From Planococcus plakortidis (GTDB taxonomy: Bacteria; Bacillota; Bacilli; Bacillales_A; Planococcaceae), in NCBI RefSeq assembly GCF_001687605.2, contig NZ_CP016539.2, positions 2,696,501-2,760,500 on the forward strand: 64,000 nucleotides of DNA, given 5' to 3'. The position numbers and the translations under genes are program-made. Positions within the stretch are counted from its first letter, which is position 1; every line of letters starts with the position of its first letter. Positions 8,569-16,592 of this stretch are shown here, one piece after another. A model generated the notes under the pieces. The model saw nothing but the letters and a program-made list of their open reading frames with translations, did not search any database and was not told where the DNA came from.

Positions 8569-9000
8569 ATGGCTACTGCGCGCGAAATGAATTTGGTCAA
8601 TAAGGATCTGTTGGTTGAGGATTTGGGCCTCAAGCAATTCGGCAACTCGAACGTTTTTTACAATGAAGACTTTTTCATCCTTTCCCCGTCTGTGCAACGT
8701 TACGAGAAAGGCTTTGATGTAAGTGAATACAATCTCTCGAAATACGACCCCGATAAACACCAGGGATTTGTCATCGTCCGCTATATGGATACATTCCTGA
8801 TGGCGAAACTGGATAGTTTCACTGACAAGATGATGCCTCCTGAACTGCAATTGAAGAAAAAGAACGTGAAGCCGCATTGGAAATTTACAGTTGTCGAAAA
8901 CCCGGCCTATCATCTCGTGAATACCCAAAACAAGGAATTGCGCTATCGCCTGCAAGAACCTAGCCGCAAACAAATCCTCGCCTATTTCAATAAACTTTAA
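8569..9000 (+). CDS. Conserved-looking protein of unknown function
   Basis: A 143-residue soluble protein that I do not recognise. It has no signal peptide, membrane segment or cofactor motif. It carries many aromatic residues (FYNEDFFILSP, PHWKFTVVENPAYH) and mixed charges, suggesting a small mixed alpha/beta fold. The frame could start earlier, but GAGGAGG 6 nt before the ATG at 8569 decides the start. It is a single gene with its own extended -10 promoter and a terminator at 9006. Coding status rests on the RBS, promoter, terminator and neighbour-like codon use. Confidence 0.8.
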   Translation: MATAREMNLVNKDLLVEDLGLKQFGNSNVFYNEDFFILSPSVQRYEKGFDVSEYNLSKYDPDKHQGFVIVRYMDTFLMAKLDSFTDKMMPPELQLKKKNVKPHWKFTVVENPAYHLVNTQNKELRYRLQEPSRKQILAYFNKL

Positions 9001-9005
9001 CCCCC

Positions 9006-9033
9006 AGCCCGCCTTTTCATGCGGGTTTTTTCA
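9006..9033 (+). terminator. Intrinsic terminator
   Basis: The stem CCCGC/GCGGG is followed by seven T, right after the 143-aa gene. Confidence 0.75.
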
Positions 9034-9047
9034 CACCCTTTTGGCGC

Positions 9048-9077
9048 TTACAATAATTTGCCAATGAGTGGTAGAAT
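9048..9077 (+). promoter_or_regulatory. Putative SigA promoter of the MFS gene
   Basis: TTACAA (9048-9053), an 18-nt spacer and TAGAAT (9072-9077) lie 42 nt before the MFS start. Confidence 0.45.
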
Positions 9078-9118
9078 GATAAGCAGAAGCTTTGACGAAA
9101 CGGAAGTGATTGTCTCCC

Positions 9119-10315
9119 ATGGAACAGCGCAAATACACGGTACATGACCGCGAATTTTGGAAAATCATAGCGAGCCTGCTGTTGGCTTCGTTGTTTATTT
9201 TCGCCAATATGTATGCCGTTCAGCCTTTGCTGCCGGTATTTGTCTCGGATTTCGGGGTGTCGGTCTCGACTTCCAGCCTATCCCTTTCCTTGACCATCAT
9301 CGGGCTGATCGCCGGATTGATCATTCTCGGGTTCTTCTCCGACCGCAGCGGGCGCCGCTCCTATATCATCTGGTCACTGATCGGGTCCGCCATACCGTTC
9401 TTCATCCTGCCGTTTGTCGAATCGTTCACTGTATTCCTTGCATTGCGCCTGATCCAGGGATTCGCGCTCGCCGGGGTTCCTGCTGCGGCTCTCGCCTACA
9501 TCAGCGAAGAAATCGACCGGAAGAATATCGCTTACGCCACCGCCCTATACATATCGAGCAATGCGCTCGGCGGCATGATCGGGCGCGTCCTGACCGGATT
9601 CCTGACCGATGCGTTTTCATGGCAGTTTACGTTTCTCGCATTCGGCGCGACCGGAATCACTTTATTCATCGCCGTCTTCTTGCTGTTACCGCATTCGCAT
9701 CATTTCGAACCGAGCCAATTAAGCTTCTCAAAAGACATCGAAGGCTTCCTGTTCCATTTGAAAAACCCGGCATTGCTCGTCGTGTTCGGCCTCGGGGCGA
9801 TTCTCCAGATCGCTTTTACCGGCGTATGGACCTATTTGCCGTTTCACTTGGAAGCCCCGCCCTTTTCCATGTCGCTGCAGGCCATTTCCTATCTGTTCTT
9901 CGCTTACGGCATCGGTGTCATCGGCTCGCCTTTGGCTGGGCGCGCTGCCGAGGCATTCGGCTTGAGGCGGGTGCGCGTCATCGGCGTGTTCATTTTCTCG
10001 GCCGGCGTATTGATGACGCTCGGGCCTGAACTGTGGATGGTCGCTGTCGGCTTATGCGTGACGTGCCTCGGCTTTTTCACGGCCCATTCGCTGACCGCCG
10101 CTTCTGTCGGCCAGCAGGCGACCCATCATAAAGGCAGCGCCTCAAGTTTATATCTCGTATCGTATTATATCGGCGTCGCTGCAGGCAGCTCACTGCTCAG
10201 CCCCGTTTGGACCCGCTTCGGCTGGGATGTGCTGATCCTTCTTTGCGCTTTGATGCCGGCGCTTTACGTTTTAACCGTCAGCTGGTACAGAAAAAGAGCC
10301 GCCTCGTTTGCATGA
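9119..10315 (+). CDS. MFS transporter
   Basis: A 398-residue inner-membrane secondary transporter with about 12 hydrophobic segments. After the second segment it shows GFFSDRSGRRSYI, the loop 2-3 signature of the major facilitator superfamily. It resembles the DHA1/YgaY-like drug and sugar efflux groups, but the substrate cannot be assigned. The frame extends upstream with a TTG codon, but the ATG at 9119 follows GGAAGTG at an acceptable distance. Its stop codon lies in the loop of the shared terminator at 10291-10330. Confidence 0.88.
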   Translation: MEQRKYTVHDREFWKIIASLLLASLFIFANMYAVQPLLPVFVSDFGVSVSTSSLSLSLTIIGLIAGLIILGFFSDRSGRRSYIIWSLIGSAIPFFILPFVESFTVFLALRLIQGFALAGVPAAALAYISEEIDRKNIAYATALYISSNALGGMIGRVLTGFLTDAFSWQFTFLAFGATGITLFIAVFLLLPHSHHFEPSQLSFSKDIEGFLFHLKNPALLVVFGLGAILQIAFTGVWTYLPFHLEAPPFSMSLQAISYLFFAYGIGVIGSPLAGRAAEAFGLRRVRVIGVFIFSAGVLMTLGPELWMVAVGLCVTCLGFFTAHSLTAASVGQQATHHKGSASSLYLVSYYIGVAAGSSLLSPVWTRFGWDVLILLCALMPALYVLTVSWYRKRAASFA

Positions 10316-10330
10316 GGCGGCTCTTTTGTT
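10291..10330. terminator. Bidirectional terminator between MFS and sdcS genes
   Basis: AAGAGCCGCCTC pairs with GAGGCGGCTCTT, with an A-run on one side and a T-run on the other. It can therefore serve both convergent genes. Confidence 0.9.
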
Positions 10331-11974
10331 TTATTCCAGGAACCTTTGAGGCGTGCTCAGTAAATCAATGTCCCAAACGATCGGCAGGAAGTAATAGACA
10401 GCGAGGCCGACAAAAACGATCCCAAAGACGTTCAGGATAAATCCGGCACGCGCCATATCGATGATCTTCAAATAACCCGAGCCGAAGACAACGGCGTTTG
10501 GCGGTGTCGCTACAGGCAGCATGAAAGCACAGGATGCCGTGACAGCAGCCGTGACCATGAGTGCGTACGGATGAATGCCTAGCGCGACTGCCAATGATGC
10601 CATGATCGGGAACATCATCGAAGCGGTTGCCGTATTGGACGTGATTTCTGTCAGGAACAGCACGAATGCCGCAACGACGAGCACGATGATCAACACATTG
10701 ATGCCTTGCAGGCCGATCAACTGGCCCCCTACCCATTCGGAAAGGCCTGATTGCGTGAAGCCTGCGGCAATCGCCAAACCGCCCCCGAAGAGCAACAAGA
10801 TGCCCCAAGGCAATTTAACGGCAGTCGCCCAGTCCAGCAAATGATCGCCTCTGCGGTTTTTTGACGGAATCGCGAACAAGATCAAGGCGGCGATCAACCC
10901 GACCATGGCATCGTTCAAGCCCGGCAGGAATTCCACCAATAGGAACGAGCGGGTAATCCAAGCCAAAGCTGCCAGCAGGAAAATCGCAAAGACGATTTTT
11001 TCTTCGTAGGAAGCGTTGCCGAGTTCCGTCTTTTGCTCCTTGATGACGGCGCTGCCGCCTGGCAATTGCTTGAGTTTCAAAGGAAATGCGATTTTGACCA
11101 AATAGAACCAAGCCACCAGAATGAAGATCCAGGCAAGCGGCACGCCGAACAGCATCCATTCCGCAAACGTGATTTCGATGCCGTAGATTTCATTGACCGC
11201 ACCGGCGAGCAGGGTATTCGGCGGTGTCCCGATCAATGTTGCGATGCCACCGAGTGAAGCGGAATAAGCGATGCCGAGCATGAGCGCTTTGCCGAACCCG
11301 AAGTTTTCTTGGGAAGTGTCGATCGAATCGTCATGCTTCAACGCTTCAGAGACCTGATAGATGATCGCAAGCCCGATCGGCACCATCATCATGGCCGTTG
11401 CCGTATTGGATATCCACATCGACAAGAAACCCGTCGCCACCATGAAGCCGAGAATGATGCGCTCGGTATTGGTGCCGATCAATGAAATGATCGTCAAGGC
11501 GATGCGTTTATGTAAATTCCATTTTTCCATCGTCAAGGCGATCATGAAACCGCCCATGAACAGGAAAATCGTGTCGTTGCCGTAAGCGGAAGTAGTCGCA
11601 CCTACGTCGAGCCCTCCGGTTAACGGAAATAAGACGATCGGCAATAATGAAGTTGCCGGGATCGGAATCGCTTCCGTGATCCACCAGGTAGCGATCCAGA
11701 TAGTACTGGCCAGGATCGCCTTCGCTTCCGGCGTCAAGCCTTCCGGATTGAAGAATAGCATCGTCAGGATGAACAGCAAGGGGCCTAGAAAGAGCCCGAT
11801 CAGCTGCGGCGTGTTATAGCTTTTCTTTTTGAAACGTTCATCGTATGTACCCGCATCTTCCGCCCGGTCACGGTCATCAGGCTGTGTGCCTGGGCCAGGC
11901 TTGGCGAAAAAGCGCAGCATGTCTTTTGCCTGGTGATGCTTTTCCCACATCCAATTCCATGTTGTTGCAATCAT
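10331..11974 (-). CDS. sdcS: DASS-family sodium:dicarboxylate symporter (SdcS-like)
   Basis: A 547-residue membrane transporter of the divalent anion:Na+ symporter family, which imports succinate, malate or fumarate with sodium. Both SNT substrate/sodium-binding motifs of the inverted repeats are present: SNTATAMMM in the first half and TSNTATASMM in the second. VATPPNAVVFGSGY follows near the C-terminus. It is longer than staphylococcal SdcS (about 520) because of a hydrophilic N-terminal extension of about 50 residues. GGGGGGATAAA precedes the ATG. It is a single gene with its own promoter. Confidence 0.92.
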   Translation of the reverse strand: MIATTWNWMWEKHHQAKDMLRFFAKPGPGTQPDDRDRAEDAGTYDERFKKKSYNTPQLIGLFLGPLLFILTMLFFNPEGLTPEAKAILASTIWIATWWITEAIPIPATSLLPIVLFPLTGGLDVGATTSAYGNDTIFLFMGGFMIALTMEKWNLHKRIALTIISLIGTNTERIILGFMVATGFLSMWISNTATAMMMVPIGLAIIYQVSEALKHDDSIDTSQENFGFGKALMLGIAYSASLGGIATLIGTPPNTLLAGAVNEIYGIEITFAEWMLFGVPLAWIFILVAWFYLVKIAFPLKLKQLPGGSAVIKEQKTELGNASYEEKIVFAIFLLAALAWITRSFLLVEFLPGLNDAMVGLIAALILFAIPSKNRRGDHLLDWATAVKLPWGILLLFGGGLAIAAGFTQSGLSEWVGGQLIGLQGINVLIIVLVVAAFVLFLTEITSNTATASMMFPIMASLAVALGIHPYALMVTAAVTASCAFMLPVATPPNAVVFGSGYLKIIDMARAGFILNVFGIVFVGLAVYYFLPIVWDIDLLSTPQRFLE

Positions 11975-12027
11975 TTTATCCCCCCATTTTTAAAAAGTTG
12001 AAATTGTTTAATTATTCCACCTGTTTT

Positions 12028-12056
12028 AGTGTAGCCGTTTTCATTTGCAGGGACAA
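12028..12056 (-). promoter_or_regulatory. Putative SigA promoter of sdcS
   Basis: On the minus strand TTGTCC (12051-12056), a 17-nt spacer and TACACT (12028-12033) lie about 55 nt before the start codon. Confidence 0.5.
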
Positions 12057-12167
12057 GACCGGAAGTTATCGGATTGAAAAGACCGGCATACTTTTCCTCC
12101 CTTCAACTCGCCATATTTCTCCATATTCTTTGCCGGCAACCGGTGGCCGGAAAGCTTAAAAGGCCAT

Positions 12168-12203
12168 CAAAAAGAAGCTGCCAGTCCATCTTGGCAGCTT
12201 CCT
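12168..12203 (-). terminator. Terminator of the 62-aa SigB gene
   Basis: The hairpin GAAGCTGCCA/TGGCAGCTTC is followed by TTTTTGATGG on the minus strand. Confidence 0.8.
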
Positions 12204-12212
12204 CCATCAAAC

Positions 12213-12401
12213 TTATCCCCTTTCCGATTCACCGACCGGATTCCGCTCGTCACCGACACCTGTGTTGCTGTGGGCGCCTTCTTTTCTCATCTTCTGTCCA
12301 TCTTCCTCGGACTCACGGCCGATCCCTTCAAACTCTTCCCGTTTTCTTCGGTCCGTATTCCTCGACGGGTTGGCATCTCTGGAAAATTCATCTCTAGGCA
12401 T
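12213..12401 (-). CDS. Small hydrophilic SigB-controlled protein, unknown function
   Basis: A 62-residue protein (start MPRDEFSRDANPSRNTDRRK) composed almost wholly of charged and polar residues, with no hydrophobic core, so it is probably disordered. A longer frame joins it to out-of-frame sequence of the upstream gene, but GAGGAGG stands 8-9 nt before the ATG at 12401. A SigB promoter (12436-12460) precedes it and a terminator follows, so it has its own transcription unit. The composition recalls small stress hydrophilins, but I recognise no family. Confidence 0.75.
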   Translation of the reverse strand: MPRDEFSRDANPSRNTDRRKREEFEGIGRESEEDGQKMRKEGAHSNTGVGDERNPVGESERG

Positions 12402-12435
12402 TCTGCTTCCTCCTCTTGGACTGCTTTCCCCTCCT

Positions 12436-12460
12436 ATTCCCGAAGAATCCTGCTTAAAAC
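12436..12460 (-). promoter_or_regulatory. SigB promoter of the 62-aa protein
   Basis: On the minus strand GTTTTA (12455-12460), a 13-nt spacer and GGGAAT (12436-12441) lie 35 nt before the ATG. They start just past the stop of the upstream gene. Confidence 0.75.
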
Positions 12461-12463
12461 TTA

Positions 12464-12940
12464 TTACGTGAAGTTGAACAGGTCGTATCCGTAATACACC
12501 GATAGGACCGACAAGGCCGCAAACACCAGATGCTCCACAAAACTGCCGGTCGAGGTCGTAAGCGGCAAGCGCACCGTGATGCGCAGCGGAAACAATAGTT
12601 TCACTCCCCGCTTGGTGGCCATATCGAGCACAAGATGGCTGGCCATGCCGACGATGGCCCCCGCCGCCAGTGCTTCGTGCAGCCCAACCGTCTCGAACAG
12701 CAAGACCGCCAATAATAGAAACAATAGGCTGTGCGTGAAAGTCCGATGGCCGAACAGGCCGTTGATGATTTTCGATAAGAATGGCAATTTCCTGCCGATG
12801 GTGCTCGACCCGTGGCAAATATCCGGGAGCAATGCCCCGATAACCCCGCCCACCAACAGGACGGCCGGTTCGTAATGGGAAACTTGCGCAAATGCCAGGC
12901 TTGCTGCGATGCCGCCCGTGATGTGTGTTTTTCCTGTCAT
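12464..12940 (-). CDS. YdjM/YvsG-like integral membrane metal-dependent hydrolase family protein
   Basis: A 158-residue membrane protein with four to five hydrophobic segments. It matches the family once called LexA-binding inner membrane-associated hydrolase. The typical conserved polar sites are present: KTHITGG at the N-terminus, ALLPDICHGSS, FGHRTFTHSL and SHLVLDM. The His and Asp residues of these motifs resemble a metal site within the membrane, as in YdjM and B. subtilis YvsG. The actual reaction is unknown. It lies back to back with the HD-domain gene, sharing a short divergent promoter region. Confidence 0.85.
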   Translation of the reverse strand: MTGKTHITGGIAASLAFAQVSHYEPAVLLVGGVIGALLPDICHGSSTIGRKLPFLSKIINGLFGHRTFTHSLLFLLLAVLLFETVGLHEALAAGAIVGMASHLVLDMATKRGVKLLFPLRITVRLPLTTSTGSFVEHLVFAALSVLSVYYGYDLFNFT

Positions 12941-12962
12941 AGCTGTTGCGCTCCTTTTCCGG

Positions 12963-12991
12963 TTGAATCACTCTATAATTCATATTATAAC
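12963..12991 (+). promoter_or_regulatory. SigA promoter of the HD-domain gene
   Basis: TTGAAT (12963-12968), a 17-nt spacer and TATAAC (12986-12991) lie about 50 nt before the ATG at 13044. Confidence 0.6.
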
Positions 12992-13043
12992 GTTTTTCGG
13001 TTATGCTGAAGACAAAGAAATCAGTTTAAAGGAGTCGTTTTTT

Positions 13044-13673
13044 ATGGGAATTCACCGTTTTTTTACTTCATTGAATGATTTGGAGCGGATCATCCGGGCA
13101 CCGGGCCGTTTCAAGTTCGAAGAGCATAACGTCGCTGCGCATTCCTGGAAAGTCAGCCAGTATGCGATGTTCTTCGCTACCATCGAAGAACGCGAAGGGC
13201 GTCCCGTCGATTGGAAATCGCTGTATGAGCGGACCATCAACCACGACTTTGCCGAAGTATTTATCGGGGATATCAAAACCCCGGTAAAATACGCATCCCC
13301 TGAACTCAAGGAAATCCTTGCGAAAGTCGAGGAAGGGATGATGGAAAAATTCATTCTGAAAGAAATCCCGGAAGAATTCCAGGAAGTCTTCTTCAACCGC
13401 ATGAAAGAAGGCAAGGACGAGTCGCTCGAAGGCCGCCTATTGGAGTTCGCCGATAAGCTCGACCAATTCTATGAAGCGTTTGCGGAACTGAAGCGCGGCA
13501 ACACCGACAAGGAATTCTTGAAAATGTACCGGATCGCACTCAGCAAGATCCTGGACCTTCCGCTTGCGGCCAGTGTCGCTTATTTCCGCGATGTCATCCT
13601 CGACGACATCATGACGGAAGATACCGCGATCGATATCCGGAAAATCACCAAGCGCGTTCTTGAAGCGCATTGA
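13044..13673 (+). CDS. HD-domain phosphohydrolase, YfbR-like
   Basis: A 209-residue metal-dependent phosphohydrolase. The HD signature is visible as EEHNVAAHSWKVSQYA (first His), TINHDFAEVF (His-Asp pair) and EFADKLDQFYEA (final Asp). This arrangement is that of YfbR-type 5'-deoxynucleotidases and related Firmicutes proteins, so nucleotide pool control is likely but unproved. The frame could start far upstream, but AAAGGAG at 13029-13034 fixes the ATG at 13044. It is cytosolic, with no membrane segments. Confidence 0.85.
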   Translation: MGIHRFFTSLNDLERIIRAPGRFKFEEHNVAAHSWKVSQYAMFFATIEEREGRPVDWKSLYERTINHDFAEVFIGDIKTPVKYASPELKEILAKVEEGMMEKFILKEIPEEFQEVFFNRMKEGKDESLEGRLLEFADKLDQFYEAFAELKRGNTDKEFLKMYRIALSKILDLPLAASVAYFRDVILDDIMTEDTAIDIRKITKRVLEAH

Positions 13674-13727
13674 TGCAATTCCTCAGCAGCATCGGGCAAT
13701 TTGTGATAGATTAGAAGAAACTAGCTC

Positions 13728-13760
13728 GGAGGTGAATCCCTTATTTAAGGGAATTTATTG
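13728..13760 (+). promoter_or_regulatory. Unusual ribosome binding site with an intervening hairpin
   Basis: GGAGGTG (13728-13734) is 23 nt from the TTG start at 13758, too far for normal initiation. The gap holds TCCCTT-ATTT-AAGGGA, a 6-bp hairpin that would bring the site to an effective distance of about 9 nt. Confidence 0.45.
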
Positions 13761-15074
13761 GACCCCATACCTTTATTGAATTTAGCTTTACTCGTCTTAC
13801 TCATCGCCTTGACCGCATTTTTCGTCGGCACGGAATTCGCCGTGGTCAAAGTCCGCATGTCACGCATTGAACAATTGATCGAAGAAGGCAATACAAAAGC
13901 CATCACGGTCAAGAAAGTCGTCAGCGACCTGGATTATTATTTGTCCGCCTGCCAGCTCGGCATCACCGTGACCGCCCTTGGCCTTGGCTGGCTCGGGGAG
14001 CCGACTGTCGAACGGCTGCTGCATCCGCTATTCGACTGGCTTGGCGTTCCTTCCGCGGTTTCCACCATCGTCTCGTTCGCCTTCGCTTTTGCGCTCGTGA
14101 CCTTCTTGCACGTCGTCATCGGGGAACTGGCGCCAAAATCGCTGGCACTTCAATTTGCGGAACGGATGACTTTGTCACTGGCCCCTGCGCTTTATATCTT
14201 CGGGAAAATCATGTATCCGTTCATTTTCGTCTTGAACGGCTCTGCCCGTTTGCTGCTTCGCATGTTCGGCGTTGAACCCGCCGGCGAACAGCAAGCCCAT
14301 TCAGAGGAAGAACTGAAGATCATCATGGCGCAGAGTTTCCAGAGCGGCGAAATCAACCAGACGGAGCTATCCTATATGCAGAACATCTTTGCATTCGATG
14401 AACGCAGCGCCAAGGATGTCATGATCCCGCGCACGCAAATGGTCGCTTTCCCGGATGATTTGTCCACTGATGAATTGCTGGCAGAACTGCGGGAGCACCG
14501 CTTTACGCGTTACCCGATAGCACGGGATGGCGATAAAGATGACCTGATCGGCTTCATCAATGCCAAGGAAGTATTGACCCATTATGCGATCAATAACGAT
14601 GTCCAAATGACCGAACTCATCCATGACCTGCCTTATTTCCACGAGACGACGCCGCTTCAGATGGCGCTCGTGAAAATGCAGAAAGACCGGACCCATATCG
14701 CCCTCGTCATCGACGAATACGGCGGCACATCGGGGCTGATCACGATGGAAGATATTCTCGAGGAGATTGTCGGGGAAATACGGGATGAGTTTGATGAAGA
14801 AGAGGAAGCTGAAATCGTGAAAGAAAGCGATACCCGTTATGTGGTCAATGGCCGCGTCCTCCTGAAAGACCTGGAAGAGCGGTTCAGCCTGAAATTCGAA
14901 GACAGCGATGAAATCGATACCATTGCCGGCTGGATGCAGCATCAGCTCATCGAGGCCGAAGCCGGGGATTCGTTCGAAAAAGGCGGCTACCACTGGGAAA
15001 TCATCGATATGGAGAACCACCACATCCTCAAAATCGCTTTCGAGAAACTTGAAGAACCGGAAATCACTGTGTAA
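13758..15074 (+). CDS. CNNM/CorC family transporter (DUF21-CBS-CBS-CorC_HlyC)
   Basis: A 438-residue membrane protein with the full family layout. DUF21 with about four membrane segments occupies residues 1-195 and includes GTEFAVVKVR and the conserved QLGITVTALGLGWLGEP. Two CBS domains (about 210-335) contain DVMIPRTQM and HIALVIDEYGGTSGLITMED. A C-terminal CorC/HlyC domain follows. Relatives act in magnesium or divalent cation efflux; 'hemolysin' is an old label. The start is a TTG with a hairpin between it and the Shine-Dalgarno site. A terminator follows directly. Confidence 0.93.
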   Translation: MDPIPLLNLALLVLLIALTAFFVGTEFAVVKVRMSRIEQLIEEGNTKAITVKKVVSDLDYYLSACQLGITVTALGLGWLGEPTVERLLHPLFDWLGVPSAVSTIVSFAFAFALVTFLHVVIGELAPKSLALQFAERMTLSLAPALYIFGKIMYPFIFVLNGSARLLLRMFGVEPAGEQQAHSEEELKIIMAQSFQSGEINQTELSYMQNIFAFDERSAKDVMIPRTQMVAFPDDLSTDELLAELREHRFTRYPIARDGDKDDLIGFINAKEVLTHYAINNDVQMTELIHDLPYFHETTPLQMALVKMQKDRTHIALVIDEYGGTSGLITMEDILEEIVGEIRDEFDEEEEAEIVKESDTRYVVNGRVLLKDLEERFSLKFEDSDEIDTIAGWMQHQLIEAEAGDSFEKGGYHWEIIDMENHHILKIAFEKLEEPEITV

Positions 15075-15075
15075 A

Positions 15076-15107
15076 CAGGGCTGCCTATAGACGGCCCTGT
15101 TTTTTTG
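15076..15107 (+). terminator. Intrinsic terminator of the CNNM gene
   Basis: CAGGGC pairs with GGCCCTG, followed by seven T. Confidence 0.85.
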
Positions 15108-15118
15108 AAAAGAAGTAA

Positions 15119-15162
15119 TTGACCATTCTCCATTATTTCTTTACGATAAGAACAAATGTTCT
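15119..15162 (+). promoter_or_regulatory. Promoter with LexA (DinR) box before the YolD-like gene
   Basis: TTGACC (15119-15124), a 17-nt spacer and TACGAT (15142-15147) form a SigA promoter. One base later the palindrome AGAACAAATGTTCT (15149-15162) matches the Gram-positive LexA box CGAAC-N4-GTTCG except for the outermost base on each side. Confidence 0.75.
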
Positions 15163-15188
15163 TATTTTTTCAGAAAGGAGAGATGAAG

Positions 15189-15548
15189 ATGAAAAAGAAT
15201 CAGCATTTGACGGTAAAAGGGGACGTATTCGACAGGGGGCAATTGAAATGGGGGGCATTGATGCTGCCCGAACACGTCCGGATGCTGCGGGAATGGCGGG
15301 CAGATGAACCGACTAAGCACAAACCACATCTCGATGAAGAAGAACTCAGTTTATTGCAGGAGGAAATCGGCATTGCGCAACAGCGGCAGTGCATGGCGGA
15401 AATGCGCTATTGGGATGGCGGACAGGCAGCCGTATCGGGCACCATCACATCGGTCGACTTGGCCAATCAAACGATAGAGATTTCATCCGGCGTTGGCACT
15501 GTGCGCATCGCTTTTACCGATCTCCTTGGCATTCGGATGATCGATTGA
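15189..15548 (+). CDS. YolD-like family protein
   Basis: A 119-residue cytosolic protein of the YolD-like family. The family blocks are visible: RGQLKWGALMLPEHVRMLREW, then a linker, then the C-terminal beta-rich part with GTITSVDLANQTIEI. YolD proteins usually sit next to Y-family DNA polymerases (UvrX/YqjW) under LexA control. Here the LexA box is kept but no polymerase gene is adjacent. Two ATGs compete; the one at 15189 is 8 nt from GGAG and is preferred to 15183. Its function, probably in damage tolerance, is unproved. Confidence 0.88.
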   Translation: MKKNQHLTVKGDVFDRGQLKWGALMLPEHVRMLREWRADEPTKHKPHLDEEELSLLQEEIGIAQQRQCMAEMRYWDGGQAAVSGTITSVDLANQTIEISSGVGTVRIAFTDLLGIRMID

Positions 15549-15593
15549 ACTTCCACGCAATCGAGTAAAAAACGAATAATTTCCTTTTTCATG

Positions 15594-15618
15594 GTTATTT
15601 CTTGGCTACAACGGGCAT
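15594..15618 (+). promoter_or_regulatory. Weak SigB-like promoter before yihY
   Basis: GTTATT (15594-15599), a 13-nt spacer and GGGCAT (15613-15618) lie 40 nt before the start. Three of twelve bases differ from consensus. Confidence 0.4.
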
Positions 15619-15658
15619 ATACCTAATAACTTTACAAAACAACTGGAGGTATAAAGTC

Positions 15659-16549
15659 ATGAGCAAAGTGACGTCCTATGCCAAAGAACTTGGCCAAGAA
15701 TTCAAAAAAGACCATGCGACGACACTTGCGGCAGCCCAAGCTTATTATTATCTACTGGCAATTGTCCCGTTATTGATTTTGCTGCTGGCGATCCTGCCCT
15801 ATTTACAGATCGACCCGCAGCGGGCTGTCGATTTTATCGGCACCATCCTGCCCGGTGAAGTCGCTAATACCTTTGAAGATACCATCATCAGTGTCGTGAC
15901 GACCCCGTCCGGCGGCCTATTGACTTTCGGTATCCTCGGTACGCTTTGGTCCGCCTCGAATGCGATGACTGCATTCATGGAAGCGACGAACCAAGCGTAT
16001 GACGTGGAAGAAACCCGTTCGTTCTTCGTGAAGAAAGGATTGGCAATCGTCTTGACGCTGTTCATGCTGATTGCTGTTATCGTTGCACTTGTGCTTCCGA
16101 TTTTCGGTGGCACGATCATCGATATGATCAATCAGTTCCTGAATCTGCCGCAGCAGACAGAGATCATTTTCCAAGTGCTCCGTTGGGTCATTTCAATTGT
16201 CGTCATGAGCCTGGTACTGGCAATGCTCTACAAATTCGCGCCGAATAAGCATTTCCCGTTCAAGGAAGTTATTATCGGGGCAGTCATTGCCACGATCCTG
16301 TGGCAGTTGGTATCCCTTGGTTTCTCTTTCTACGTAGCGAATTTCGGAAGCTATTCAGCCACTTACGGGAGCCTAGGCGGATTGATCGTCTTGATGCTTT
16401 GGTTCTTCCTGACAGGCTTGATCCTGGTGGTCGGGGCTGAAATCAATGCGATCCTGCACCGCCGGAAACATGCCAAGAGCGATTCGGAAGACAGTAAACT
16501 GCAAATGGCCGAATCCGGCGACACAGAGTCATCCATGAATAAGTATTAA
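15659..16549 (+). CDS. YihY/BrkB family inner-membrane protein
   Basis: A 296-residue membrane protein with about six hydrophobic segments and a charged C-terminal tail rich in S, E and K. The family signature is visible: AAAQAYYYLLAIVPLLILLLA near the N-terminus, TFGILGTLWSASNAMTAFM in the middle, and ATYGSLGGLIVLMLWFFLTG before the last helix. The old names virulence factor and RNase BN are not supported for this family, and its transport role is unknown. It resembles B. subtilis YfkH. GGAGGT lies 8-9 nt before the ATG at 15659; an upstream in-frame ATG lacks a binding site. Confidence 0.9.
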   Translation: MSKVTSYAKELGQEFKKDHATTLAAAQAYYYLLAIVPLLILLLAILPYLQIDPQRAVDFIGTILPGEVANTFEDTIISVVTTPSGGLLTFGILGTLWSASNAMTAFMEATNQAYDVEETRSFFVKKGLAIVLTLFMLIAVIVALVLPIFGGTIIDMINQFLNLPQQTEIIFQVLRWVISIVVMSLVLAMLYKFAPNKHFPFKEVIIGAVIATILWQLVSLGFSFYVANFGSYSATYGSLGGLIVLMLWFFLTGLILVVGAEINAILHRRKHAKSDSEDSKLQMAESGDTESSMNKY

Positions 16550-16551
16550 CG

Positions 16552-16592
16552 CCAAAAGCCATCCGCTAACTCAATAGCGGATGGCTTTTTTA
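16552..16592. terminator. Bidirectional terminator between yihY and dipeptidase genes
   Basis: AAAAGCCATCCGCTA pairs with TAGCGGATGGCTTTTTT, which serves the convergent genes on both sides. Confidence 0.9.

Noticed and set aside
12402..12983. A 256-aa minus-strand frame joined to the 62-aa protein
   Set aside because: Its first part is out-of-frame shadow of the YdjM-like gene; only the last 62 codons have a promoter and ribosome binding site.
15659..16549. Ribonuclease BN annotation for the YihY/BrkB protein
   Set aside because: The family was named so by an old misassignment; the sequence is a plain multi-span membrane protein.
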